A DNA stretch of 64,000 nt, from NCBI RefSeq assembly GCF_016495405.1, contig NZ_CP044522.1, forward strand, positions 1,798,001 to 1,862,000. The letters are read 5' to 3'. Of the stretch, positions 8,591 through 16,708 are shown one piece after another (positions within the stretch are counted from its first letter, which is position 1; each line of letters begins with the position of its first letter). Below the pieces are notes generated by a model. That model saw only the letters and a program-made list of their open reading frames with translations. It did no database searches and was not told the origin of the DNA. The translations under genes were made by a program, and so were the position numbers. This DNA comes from Cobetia sp. cqz5-12. GTDB lineage: Bacteria; Pseudomonadota; Gammaproteobacteria; Pseudomonadales; Halomonadaceae.

Positions 8591-9352
8591 ATGACGTCAT
8601 CACTGACTTTTACGCCTCCTGCCATCCCGAGTCATGACGAGCCGGATTGGTCGCAGGTGACCTGCATTCCCGTGAAGGGCTGTGACAGTACTCTGGTGCC
8701 GACCAGCCTCGGGCCGTCATGCCTGAAGGTCTATCCCGCCTACGCACGCCTCGGCATCCCCGGGGCGGTCAATGAATGTCTGGTGCGGCGTGCGGTGTAT
8801 CAGCGCCTGCTGCAGGCCGCACGCGCCTTGCCGGAAGGGCTGTCGCTGGTAGTGATGGATGGCTGGCGACCCTGGCGGGTACAGCAGTATCTGTTCGAGA
8901 CGCTGTATCAGTCGCTCAAGACACATGACTCCTCGCTTTGCGAAGCCCAGCTGCTGGCGCGGACGCGGGAATTCGTCTCCTTGCCCAGCCGTGATCCTGA
9001 CGCGCCGAGCCCGCACCTCACCGGCGGTGCCGTGGATGTCACGATCTGCGATGCCGATGGCTTGCTGCTCGAGATGGGGACGCTGTTCGATGAGGCGACG
9101 CCTGAATCTCACGCCGATTATTTCGAGCGTCATCCGCCTGCCAGTGGCACGTCCCAGAGTGAGGCGCGCGACAATCGGCGGCTGCTCTATCACGTCATGA
9201 CCGAGGCCGGTTTCACCAATCTACCCAGCGAATGGTGGCACTTCGATTTCGGTGATCAGCTCTGGGCCTGGTACCGTGGCGAGCCTGAGGCGTTGTTCGG
9301 CCCGGCGGAGGTGGACAGCATCGAAAGCCTCTGGAAGCGTTCTCTGCAATAG
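8591..9352 (+). CDS. VanX-like D-alanyl-D-alanine dipeptidase (M15D family)
   Basis: 253 residues, cytoplasmic (no signal peptide). The zinc dipeptidase motifs are all present: DGWRPW (Arg93), S140-x-H142-x-x-G-x-A-x-D149 and EWWHF (Glu214, His217). These match the SxHxxGxAxD and ExxH signatures of VanX/DdpX, which cleave D-Ala-D-Ala. The gene starts 6 nt after dctM, so it belongs to the TRAP operon. The context suggests catabolism of an imported D,D- or mixed dipeptide rather than glycopeptide resistance, because no vanS/R/H/A genes are present. Substrate specificity is inferred from the family only. Confidence 0.9.
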   Translation: MTSSLTFTPPAIPSHDEPDWSQVTCIPVKGCDSTLVPTSLGPSCLKVYPAYARLGIPGAVNECLVRRAVYQRLLQAARALPEGLSLVVMDGWRPWRVQQYLFETLYQSLKTHDSSLCEAQLLARTREFVSLPSRDPDAPSPHLTGGAVDVTICDADGLLLEMGTLFDEATPESHADYFERHPPASGTSQSEARDNRRLLYHVMTEAGFTNLPSEWWHFDFGDQLWAWYRGEPEALFGPAEVDSIESLWKRSLQ

Positions 9353-9400
9353 CGGCTCATGGCGGGTCGTACGGATTGGCCATGTACAACGGCAGACACA

Positions 9401-9437
9401 AGACGCCCCGCTCGATGACCTATCGAGCGGGGCGTCT
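9401..9437. terminator. Bidirectional terminator between dipeptidase and amidohydrolase genes
   Basis: A perfect 16-bp stem (AGACGCCCCGCTCGAT and complement) with a 5-nt loop and T residues on the + side. It separates two convergent genes and probably serves both. Confidence 0.9.
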
Positions 9438-9464
9438 TTCATTCTGTGCAAGGGGAATCACGCC

Positions 9465-10742
9465 TCAGCTGACGATCTTGGCCTGATCGAGCATGGCGTG
9501 GAAGAGCACGTTGCATCCGGCGTGCAGGTCCTTTGGCGCCGCGTTCTCGATCTCGTTGTGGCTGATGCCGCCTTCGCAGGGCACGAATATCATGCCGGCG
9601 GGAGCGATACGACCCATGAAGATGGCGTCGTGACCGGCGCCGCTGACGATGTCGAGATGCGAGTAGCCGAGCTGGCTGGCGGCATTGCGCACCGCATTCA
9701 CGCAGTTGTCGGCGAAGTGTTCTGGCACGAAGTCGGCAGTCGGGGTGAGCTCGAAGGCCAGACGGTGACGTTGGCTGACGGCTTCGACGACCTCTTTCAG
9801 CTCCGCGACCATCGCGGTGAGGGAGTCGGGCTCCAGTGAGCGCAGATCGATGGTCATGTTGACCTGCCCGGGGATGACGTTGCGCGAGCCCGGATGGACC
9901 TGCATCACGCCCACGGTACCGCGACCGTGCGGGGCGTGATCGATGGCGATGCGATTGACGGCGACGGTGATCTCGGCCGCCCCGAGCATGGCGTCCTGGC
10001 GCAGCGACATGGGCGTGGGGCCCGCGTGCGCCTCCTGACCGGTCAGGGTCAGATCGAACCAGCGCTGGCCCAGTGCGCCCATCACCACGCCGATGGTGGT
10101 CTCTTCATCTTCCAGAATCGGGCCCTGCTCGATGTGGCTCTCGAAGAAGGCGCGCACGTTCTCGCGGGGGATCTCATCGCTGCCGCGATAGCCGATGGCG
10201 TCCAATGCTTCGCCCGCGCTCACGCCGTCGGTATCTTTCTGCGCCAGCATCTCATCCAATGACAACTGACCGGTATGCACGCCGGACCCCATCATGCAGG
10301 GCGCGAAGCGACAGCCTTCCTCGTTGGTCCAGACCACCACCTCTACCGGGCAGCGGGTCTTGATGTCGTGCTGGTTGAGGCTACGCAGCACTTCCAGGCC
10401 CGCCATCACCCCGAAGCAGCCATCGAACTTGCCGCCCGTGGGCTGGGTATCGATGTGGCTGCCGGTCATCACCGCCGGGGCATCCGGATCGGTGCCGGCG
10501 CGGCGCGCGAAGATGTTGCCGATGGCATCGATACGGATCGTGCAGCCCTCGGCCTTGCACCATTGAATGAAGAGGTCGCGCGCCTGGCGGTCCAGCTCGG
10601 TCAGGGCCTGACGGTTGACGCCGCCTTTGGGCGTGGCGCCCAGCTCGGCCAGGGTCATCAGTGATTGCCACAGGCGATCGCTGTCGGTGCGCAGCTCGCT
10701 CAGGGTGCTGACGGGGGAGTTATCCATCTGGACAGTTGTCAT
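9465..10742 (-). CDS. M20-family amidohydrolase: N-carbamoyl-L-amino-acid hydrolase / allantoate amidohydrolase type
   Basis: 425 residues. It has the M20/AllC-HyuC layout: a catalytic dimetal domain interrupted by a dimerisation domain (about 230-340). Visible metal ligands are GSHIDT (His96), GGKFDG (Asp107), TNEEGCRF (Glu141/142), ESHIEQGP (His near 210) and GISHNEIE at the C-terminus. Family members remove a carbamoyl group or split allantoate or beta-ureido acids. The exact substrate is not decidable from sequence. An AAAGGA lies before the ATG. It lies in front of a same-strand GntR gene and converges on the TRAP/dipeptidase operon. Confidence 0.88.
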   Translation of the reverse strand: MTTVQMDNSPVSTLSELRTDSDRLWQSLMTLAELGATPKGGVNRQALTELDRQARDLFIQWCKAEGCTIRIDAIGNIFARRAGTDPDAPAVMTGSHIDTQPTGGKFDGCFGVMAGLEVLRSLNQHDIKTRCPVEVVVWTNEEGCRFAPCMMGSGVHTGQLSLDEMLAQKDTDGVSAGEALDAIGYRGSDEIPRENVRAFFESHIEQGPILEDEETTIGVVMGALGQRWFDLTLTGQEAHAGPTPMSLRQDAMLGAAEITVAVNRIAIDHAPHGRGTVGVMQVHPGSRNVIPGQVNMTIDLRSLEPDSLTAMVAELKEVVEAVSQRHRLAFELTPTADFVPEHFADNCVNAVRNAASQLGYSHLDIVSGAGHDAIFMGRIAPAGMIFVPCEGGISHNEIENAAPKDLHAGCNVLFHAMLDQAKIVS

Positions 10743-10790
10743 CGGCTTGATCCTTTCGTGGGTATTGTTGTTGTGATGTGTCGTGCGCTT

Positions 10791-11612
10791 TCAGGCTCTG
10801 CTGTCGGCCATCAGCTGCGCGGGGGTGACGAGCAACTGATCGGCCATCTCCACCTCGAGGGCCGTCATATGGTGCTCGGCATCCTGCATGTGCTCCGCCA
10901 TGAGCTGACGGACCTGTTCATGATCCTGCTGGCGGAACGCCGTGATCAGCCCACTGTGATAATGCTGATTGGCCTGGTCGAATTGCTTGCGCTCCGGCAG
11001 ATAGGCCTTCTTGATGACGACCAGCTCATGCAGCATGTCGTTGAGGAACTGGCACATGAAACTGAGCAATGGATTGGGGCAGGCGCGCGCCAGCACCTGA
11101 TGGAATTCGATTTCCAGGAAGCGCTGACGCCGCTGGTCCTCGTCCTGTGGCTGGTGACAGCTACAGTCATGGACATTGTTCTCGAGCGTCACCAGGTCTT
11201 CTTCGCTGAGCAGGCCCACCACCGATACCGCCATCTCGACTTCCAGCAGCCGACGCAGTTGATAGACCTGAGCGCCATTGAGCGTCTTGAAATGCAGGAA
11301 GCTTCTCAGCATGCGGCTGGCGGGCTCCATGCTCGGCGCATTGAGCACGGCGCCGCCATTGGGCCCTGTCTTCAGCGTGATCAAGCCTTCGACTTCCAGA
11401 ATCTTGAGGGCTTCGCGCAGCGTGCCCTTGGCGCAGCCGTATTGCGCCATGAGCGCCTTCTCGTTGGGTAGCCGGTCACCTTCACGCAACCCGTCGCGCA
11501 CGATGCTGCGCCTGAGGTCATCACTGATCAGTTCGGCCAGCTTCTGGCGTCTGGGGGCACCAGCGGCGTGGCCGGTGCGTGAAGAAGCCAAGGATGGGGG
11601 CGATGTCGGCAT
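10791..11612 (-). CDS. GntR/FadR-family regulator with FCD domain
   Basis: 273 residues. The winged helix (about 25-95, with LPNEKALMAQYGCAKGTLREALKILEVEGLI broken across the family HTH) is followed by an all-helical FCD effector domain (about 115-250) with the metal-binding His/Asp pattern (RFLEIEFHQVL, HYHSGLITAF). It is upstream of and on the same strand as the amidohydrolase (48-nt gap), so the pair is probably an operon with GntR first. An A/T-rich palindrome at 11645-11660, 33 nt before its start, is a candidate autoregulatory site. Confidence 0.9.
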   Translation of the reverse strand: MPTSPPSLASSRTGHAAGAPRRQKLAELISDDLRRSIVRDGLREGDRLPNEKALMAQYGCAKGTLREALKILEVEGLITLKTGPNGGAVLNAPSMEPASRMLRSFLHFKTLNGAQVYQLRRLLEVEMAVSVVGLLSEEDLVTLENNVHDCSCHQPQDEDQRRQRFLEIEFHQVLARACPNPLLSFMCQFLNDMLHELVVIKKAYLPERKQFDQANQHYHSGLITAFRQQDHEQVRQLMAEHMQDAEHHMTALEVEMADQLLVTPAQLMADSRA

Positions 11613-11644
11613 GCGATGTCCTGAGCGGCAGCGAGTCAGTCAAT

Positions 11645-11660
11645 TTATTCGTATAAATAA
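11645..11660. promoter_or_regulatory. Candidate GntR operator palindrome
   Basis: TTATTCGTATAAATAA matches its reverse complement at 12 of 16 positions (arms TTATT/AATAA). It lies between the GntR start and the divergent ndh gene and is markedly A/T-rich for this sequence. The assignment to GntR is by position only. Confidence 0.45.
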
Positions 11661-11840
11661 GCTTTAGTCGCGGACTCGAGCGCTGTCAAACGTCAAGGTG
11701 GCTTGCAGCGTTGCGCAGGCGATCACGCCCATGATGCGTCGCATCAAAGGCAGCGCATTGGCGGAGTCAGGCGTGTCAGTCTTGAAAAGCGCCTGGTCTG
11801 ACATAAGGTTTCTATATTCGACCCCGCTAAAGGAGGCCCT

Positions 11841-13262
11841 ATGGAAACGCATGATCCTCAGCGAACGCGCGACGCCGATATCGTCATCGTCGGTGGCGGC
11901 GCCGGCGGTCTGGAGCTGGCAGTTCGCCTCGCCAAGGCAGGCCACAAGGACGTCTTGTTGATAGACCGCGACACCAGTCACGTATGGAAGCCGCGTCTGC
12001 ATGAGATTGCGGCGGGCCTCGGGCGGCGTCAGGTCGATGAACTGGGGTATGCCGGCCTGGCCGAGCAGTGGGGGTTTCGCTACGAGTGCGGCACACTCGA
12101 AAGCGTGGACCCTGAACAACGCCAGATCACCCTGGCCGCGATCTCGGGCAGGGAAGATCAAGCGAGCGCTGAGGTGCCGGCGCGCATCAGGGGTTATCGT
12201 CAGCTGGTGCTGGCGCTGGGCGGTGTGACGCCGGACATGGGAGTCGAGGGTGTGCTGGAGCATGCCTGCCTGCTGGATTCCCCCGACGACGCCGAGCGCA
12301 TCGCCCAGCAGTTTTCGCGTGGCCTGCTGGCCAATCATGTGGCGATGGAAACAGCACCGACAGGCGATGCTGGCGCGTCAACTACCCAGGATGGCGCTCT
12401 GAATGGTGCCAGTAATGGTGCTCATGCGTCTCCGGGGCGACCGTATCAGGTGGTGATCGTCGGTTCCGGCGCCACCGGTGTCGAACTGGCCGCTTACCTG
12501 CATGAGGCGCGTGGCATGCATGATGCCCCTGTGCCCAAGGACGCGAGGGTCGAGATCACGATCCTCGAGGCCACCGAGACCTTCATGCCCGGTGTCTCCC
12601 AGGAACTGCGCGAAGCGATCCATCAGCGACTCGAGGAGCAGGGAATCCGTATCGAATTGTCCTGCCAGGTCGCCAGGGTCTCATCCAGCAGTGTCGAGAT
12701 CGGTGATGGCGACGACTCCGTGACGCGGGATGCGGATCTGGTGGTATGGGCGGCAGGGCGCGTGGGGCCCGCCATCGTCGAGAAGCTCGACGCCCTGGAA
12801 AGCAACAAGAAGCGTCAATTCACGGTCACGCCCGGGCTGCAATGCCTCGGCCATGACGATATCTTCGCGCTGGGGGACTGTGCCTGCATCGCCGAGGCGC
12901 CATTGCCACCCACGGCGCAGGTGGCCAGTGAGCAGGCGGAGTTTATGGCCGATGACCTGTTGCGTCGTCAGAAGGGAGAACCCGCTCAGGTATTCGAGTT
13001 CAAGGACCGCGGTACCTTGCTGTCACTCTCCAGTGCCGGCAGCGTCGGTGAGCTCAGCGGCAAGTTGAGTGACAAGCTGGGCAGTGCCCAGGGCAGCAAG
13101 GGCAATGATGATCTGCAGGTGAGGGGACGTTTCGCGCGCGCCGCCTATCAAGGACTGCAGCGCCAGCACCAGTTCCTGCTGCTGGGTCCGCTGAAGGGCT
13201 CCGCCGAGGTGGTCAGTGACGTTCTGCGCCGCAGCATGGGGCCGCGTCTCAAGGTGCACTGA
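11841..13262 (+). CDS. ndh: Type II NADH dehydrogenase (NDH-2) / FAD-dependent pyridine nucleotide oxidoreductase
   Basis: 473 residues. FAD site IVIVGGGAGGLEL (14-26), NAD site VIVGSGATGVELAAYL (mid-protein) and the FAD-closing motif HDDIFALGDCA are all intact. This is the usual two-Rossmann NDH-2 layout, a peripheral membrane enzyme passing electrons from NADH to quinone without proton pumping. A low-complexity insertion rich in Ala, Gly, Ser and Thr (about 172-203) separates the FAD and NAD domains and looks like an expanded surface loop. The start follows AAAGGAGG at ideal spacing. It converges on lldD, so both respiratory dehydrogenases meet at the terminator at 13385-13429. Confidence 0.88.
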   Translation: METHDPQRTRDADIVIVGGGAGGLELAVRLAKAGHKDVLLIDRDTSHVWKPRLHEIAAGLGRRQVDELGYAGLAEQWGFRYECGTLESVDPEQRQITLAAISGREDQASAEVPARIRGYRQLVLALGGVTPDMGVEGVLEHACLLDSPDDAERIAQQFSRGLLANHVAMETAPTGDAGASTTQDGALNGASNGAHASPGRPYQVVIVGSGATGVELAAYLHEARGMHDAPVPKDARVEITILEATETFMPGVSQELREAIHQRLEEQGIRIELSCQVARVSSSSVEIGDGDDSVTRDADLVVWAAGRVGPAIVEKLDALESNKKRQFTVTPGLQCLGHDDIFALGDCACIAEAPLPPTAQVASEQAEFMADDLLRRQKGEPAQVFEFKDRGTLLSLSSAGSVGELSGKLSDKLGSAQGSKGNDDLQVRGRFARAAYQGLQRQHQFLLLGPLKGSAEVVSDVLRRSMGPRLKVH

Positions 13263-13274
13263 ATCCTGAGCTGT

Positions 13275-13357
13275 CTCTTGAGAGAAGCCTTGAGTGACTC
13301 TTGAGAGAAGCCTTGAGTGACTCTTGAGAGAAGCCTTGAATGACTCTTGAAAGTGCC
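13275..13357. repeat. 23-bp tandem repeat array
   Basis: Three full copies of a 23-bp unit beginning CTCTTGAGAGAAGCC (13275, 13298, 13321) and a partial fourth. The first two copies are identical. It sits between the ndh stop codon and its terminator. Confidence 0.9.
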
Positions 13358-13384
13358 TCAGAGATTCGCGATCCAAATCATGAC

Positions 13385-13429
13385 AGGCCGACAGGTGCCG
13401 TGGTGGATTCCACTGGCACATGTCGGCCT
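13385..13429. terminator. Terminator between convergent ndh and lldD
   Basis: An outer 9-bp stem (AGGCCGACA / TGTCGGCCT) and an inner 5-bp stem (GTGCC / GGCAC), followed by a T-rich stretch on the + side. Confidence 0.75.
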
Positions 13430-13465
13430 TGTGGTTTTCAGGGGATTATTGCTCCGCCGCCGTGT

Positions 13466-14686
13466 TCAGGATGACGTACCCAGTGCCTCATGAGGCTCCA
13501 TCCGGCGTGACTCACGCAGCGCTCCGCTATGCGTGCTGGCCACCGGATAGGTGCCGGGCCTGAGAATCCGCGTATCCACGTCATGGATATCACGCAATCC
13601 ACACAGGGCCAGCGTGGTGTCGAGCTCCTTGTGGATGATCTCCAGGGATCTGGTCACGCCTTGCTCGCCCATGGCGCCTAGCCCATAGAGGAAGGCACGC
13701 CCCAGGTAGACGCCCTTGGCGCCCATCGCTACCGCCTTGAGCACATCCTGGCCAGAGCGAATCCCGCCATCCATGTGGACCTCTGTCCTGTCGCCGACCG
13801 CCGCGAGAATGTCCGGCAGAGCGGAGATGGAGGAGGCCGCCCCATCCAGCTGACGTCCGCCGTGGTTGGAGACGATCACCGCATCGGCCCCTGCCTGCAC
13901 GGCCAGCTCGGCGTCCTCCGGTTCCATGATGCCCTTGATGATCAGCTTGCCGCCCCAGCGGTCCTTGATCCACTTGATGTCGTCCCAGCTCAGGCTCGGA
14001 TCGAACTGGCTGGCGGTCCATTTCGAGAGAGAACTCAGGTTCTCGGCATCCTTCACGTGGCCGGCGATGTTGCCGAAGGTGTGGCGCTTTGTCTTGAGCA
14101 TGCCGGCGCACCAGCGCCACTTGGTGGCCAGGTCAAGCACGGTTGCCACGGTGGGGCGAGGGGGCACGCTCAGGCCGTTGATCAGGTCCTTGTGACGCTG
14201 GCCGATGATCTGCAGATCAGCGGTGAGTACCAGCGCGGAACACTCCGCGGCCTTGGCGCGATCGATCAACCGTCCGATGTAATCCTTGTCGCGCATCACG
14301 TAGAGCTGGAACCAGAAGGGGCGTGAGCTGACGGACGCGACGTCCTCGATGGAACAGATGCTCATGGTGGAAAGCGTGAAGGGGATACCGAAGTCACTCG
14401 CCGCGCGCGCGGCCAGCATCTCGCCATCGGCATGCTGCATGCCGGTCAGGCCGGTGGGCGCGATCGCCACCGGCATGGCCACCTCTTCACCCAGCATCGT
14501 CGTGCGCAGAGTGCGATTGTCCATGTCGACCATCACCCGTTGGCGCAGCCCGATCGCGGCGAAATCGGCTTCGTTGGCCCGATAGGTGGATTCCGTCCAC
14601 GAGCCGGAGTCGGCATAGTCGTAGAACATCTTCGGCACGCGGCGCTTGGCGAGACGTTGCAGATCATTGATGCAGGTGATGGTCAT
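13466..14686 (-). CDS. lldD: FMN-dependent alpha-hydroxy-acid (L-lactate) dehydrogenase
   Basis: About 406 residues of the LldD/glycolate oxidase family. It oxidises L-2-hydroxy acids, most often L-lactate to pyruvate, feeding the respiratory chain. The FMN and substrate residues are present: PVAIAPTGLTGM near the N-terminus, the Lys of KLIIKGIM, the catalytic SNHGGRQLDG and phosphate-binding MDGGIRSGQDVLKA. The start at 14686 (MTITCINDL) is preferred over one 12 nt upstream. No permease or regulator gene of the usual lldPRD operon is adjacent. Substrate may be another short hydroxy acid. Confidence 0.88.
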   Translation of the reverse strand: MTITCINDLQRLAKRRVPKMFYDYADSGSWTESTYRANEADFAAIGLRQRVMVDMDNRTLRTTMLGEEVAMPVAIAPTGLTGMQHADGEMLAARAASDFGIPFTLSTMSICSIEDVASVSSRPFWFQLYVMRDKDYIGRLIDRAKAAECSALVLTADLQIIGQRHKDLINGLSVPPRPTVATVLDLATKWRWCAGMLKTKRHTFGNIAGHVKDAENLSSLSKWTASQFDPSLSWDDIKWIKDRWGGKLIIKGIMEPEDAELAVQAGADAVIVSNHGGRQLDGAASSISALPDILAAVGDRTEVHMDGGIRSGQDVLKAVAMGAKGVYLGRAFLYGLGAMGEQGVTRSLEIIHKELDTTLALCGLRDIHDVDTRILRPGTYPVASTHSGALRESRRMEPHEALGTSS

Positions 14687-14944
14687 TCCGGGCTCCATCC
14701 ATGGTGGGTCGCGCAGGGGCTGGCAGGGTCGCCTGCGCTACTGTCACCGAATCCGGTCCTGTCCAGCTATAGGCGATACGTCTAGGGGGAAGCGTTGGGG
14801 TGGTGGAATTCAATGAAAGAACGCCCTCCAGCCTGGTCAGCCATCAGCAAGAGAAGTCGACTCCTCCAGTGCGTGTCATGGATTGTCATCTTTGGGTGGA
14901 ATACTGTGGCATTGGGATGATTTCCGAGTGGATGGAGAGATGGC

Positions 14945-16708
14945 ATGGATCAGGCCTGGCCTGAAAGCACGCGCGATAACCTTCGATTTCTGTGTTCGGA
15001 AGTGGATAGCCAATATGGCTGGCTGCAGGCCTTCGTGTCCGCGCCGACGGCGGCCATGGCACGCAAGCTGCTGGAGCGCCAGGGTTACGCCGAGAATCTC
15101 TGCCAGCGTATCGAACAGGCATGCCCTGAAGCCCGAAATCACAAACGCTCGCACGCGCGGGCCCGCTTCCAGCAGAGTCTGGTCGTGGTCGCCAGCGGTC
15201 TGGCGCGACTCAGTGAGCTGGCGCGCAGTTGCCTGGAGCAGCTTGTTCGCGTCGATGATGTCCAGCTGGTCGATGATGTGGTGCTGGTCAAGTCGCTGCG
15301 CCGTGTGCGTCGCGGCATTCTGCGCAGTGAAATGTCGCTGGAGAACGGCTCCCTGTCACTGGCGCTCAAGCTCGCACGCAGCCGCGAGACGCTGAAGCGG
15401 GACAGCGATGACCGTATCCAAGCGCTCACCGGCCAGCTCAAGAAGAGGCGCGCTCCCGCCGAGGATCTGACACATCTGCTGTTCGTGGCCCGTGAAATCA
15501 GTCAGATGGGCGAGGTGCTGGGGCAGCTGGGTGAGGCGGTCATCTCGGCAACCCTCGGTCAGTCACTCAACTTCGAGCGCTATGCCTCGCTGACGCACCT
15601 GGTCAATGAGCTGGGCGATGACAGCCAGCCCGCGAACGAGATGCGCGTCGACACCCTGGCCGAGACACGCTCCGGCAGCCGGATATCGGGCATTGCCAGT
15701 GAGAAGGCGACAGAGCCTGAATGCAGTAAGCACGGCAAGCTAGTCAGCAATGACAAGAGAGAGAAGAAAGGCAGGAAAGTCAGGAAAGACAGGAAAGAGA
15801 AGAGCACCGACGAGCTGACGCTGGCAGCGCCAGAGTACCTGGCGATCTTCAAGGATGGCCAGGGGCGCAAGGTCGAGGAGGAGCGTCAGGGGGTCGAGCG
15901 CTGGCACGACATCTATCCCGGCATCGCACCCCGCATCCTCTCGCATCACCAGCAGGGCGACAGCGCGGCGCTCTTGATCGAGCATCTGCCGGGCATGACC
16001 TTTGAGCATCTGTTGATCAACGAATCGTCACGCCTCAATCGTTGCGCCCAGCAGGCGCTGGTCGAGACACTCCACTCCGTATGGACCACCACCCGCCGCG
16101 ACAAGCCGGTCACTGCAGGGCACATGCACCAGCTGCTCAAGCGGCTGAGTGATGTCTATCAGATTCATCCGGAATTTCGCCACTGCGGTGCCTCGCTGTG
16201 TGGGCGCGAGATGCCCTCGCTGGAAGCGTTGATCGAGCAGGCCGCAGGACTGGAGCGTTCGCTCGAGGCCCCCTTCGCCGTCTATATCCATGGCGACTTC
16301 AATGTCGACAACATCCTCTTCGATCCGGCCAAGCAGAGCATCCGATTCATCGATCTTCACCGCTCGGCCTATCAGGACTATGTGCAGGACGTGTCCGTGC
16401 ACATGGTGTCCCATTATCGCCTTCAATTGACGGATGCGGCGCTGCGGGCCCGTATTCTGGCATTGGCCCTGAGTTTCGGTCAGCAGATGCGTCGCTTTGC
16501 CCATGAGCAGGGCGATACCACCTTTGAGTGGCGTCTGGCACTTGGCCTGGCGCGCTCCTTTGCCACCTCGACACGTTTCATCCTTGATGCCGGGCTGGCA
16601 GGGCGCATGTTCAACCGCGCACGCTTTATACTCGAGCATGCGCTTGGCGCTGACCCTGATCGGCCGGCCGATTACCGTATTCCCCTGGAGGAGTTGTTCG
16701 TTGACTGA
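14945..16708 (+). CDS. PhoU-like / aminoglycoside-phosphotransferase-fold kinase fusion
   Basis: 587 residues in two parts. The first (about 1-220) is long amphipathic helices that resemble PhoU-type bundles by pattern, a call I hold weakly. A very basic, Lys-rich linker follows (about 265-290). The C-terminal part (about 300-560) is an APH/choline-kinase-fold phosphotransferase: the Brenner motif HGDFNVDN starts at His449 and a DFG-like FIDLHRS follows at about 467. Both catalytic Asp positions are present. It opens a run of seven same-strand genes and overlaps the next one by 8 nt. GGAGA precedes the ATG. Antibiotic phosphorylation is unlikely given the fusion and neighbours; an endogenous substrate is more probable. 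Confidence 0.8.
   Translation: MDQAWPESTRDNLRFLCSEVDSQYGWLQAFVSAPTAAMARKLLERQGYAENLCQRIEQACPEARNHKRSHARARFQQSLVVVASGLARLSELARSCLEQLVRVDDVQLVDDVVLVKSLRRVRRGILRSEMSLENGSLSLALKLARSRETLKRDSDDRIQALTGQLKKRRAPAEDLTHLLFVAREISQMGEVLGQLGEAVISATLGQSLNFERYASLTHLVNELGDDSQPANEMRVDTLAETRSGSRISGIASEKATEPECSKHGKLVSNDKREKKGRKVRKDRKEKSTDELTLAAPEYLAIFKDGQGRKVEEERQGVERWHDIYPGIAPRILSHHQQGDSAALLIEHLPGMTFEHLLINESSRLNRCAQQALVETLHSVWTTTRRDKPVTAGHMHQLLKRLSDVYQIHPEFRHCGASLCGREMPSLEALIEQAAGLERSLEAPFAVYIHGDFNVDNILFDPAKQSIRFIDLHRSAYQDYVQDVSVHMVSHYRLQLTDAALRARILALALSFGQQMRRFAHEQGDTTFEWRLALGLARSFATSTRFILDAGLAGRMFNRARFILEHALGADPDRPADYRIPLEELFVD
15772..15798 (+). repeat. 9-bp triplication in the kinase linker
   Basis: Three adjacent copies of CAGGAAAG(T/A), in frame, encode the RKVRKDRKE part of the basic linker, suggesting slippage-driven linker length variation. 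Confidence 0.8.

Noticed and set aside
8591-9352. Vancomycin resistance determinant
   Set aside because: VanX-like sequence only; no vanHA or vanRS, and it sits at the end of a TRAP operon in a Gram-negative.
13275-13357. CRISPR array
   Set aside because: Units are head-to-tail without spacers and only about three copies; a simple tandem repeat.
14945-16708. Aminoglycoside resistance gene
   Set aside because: The APH fold is shared with many metabolic kinases; the fusion and operon context point to an endogenous role.
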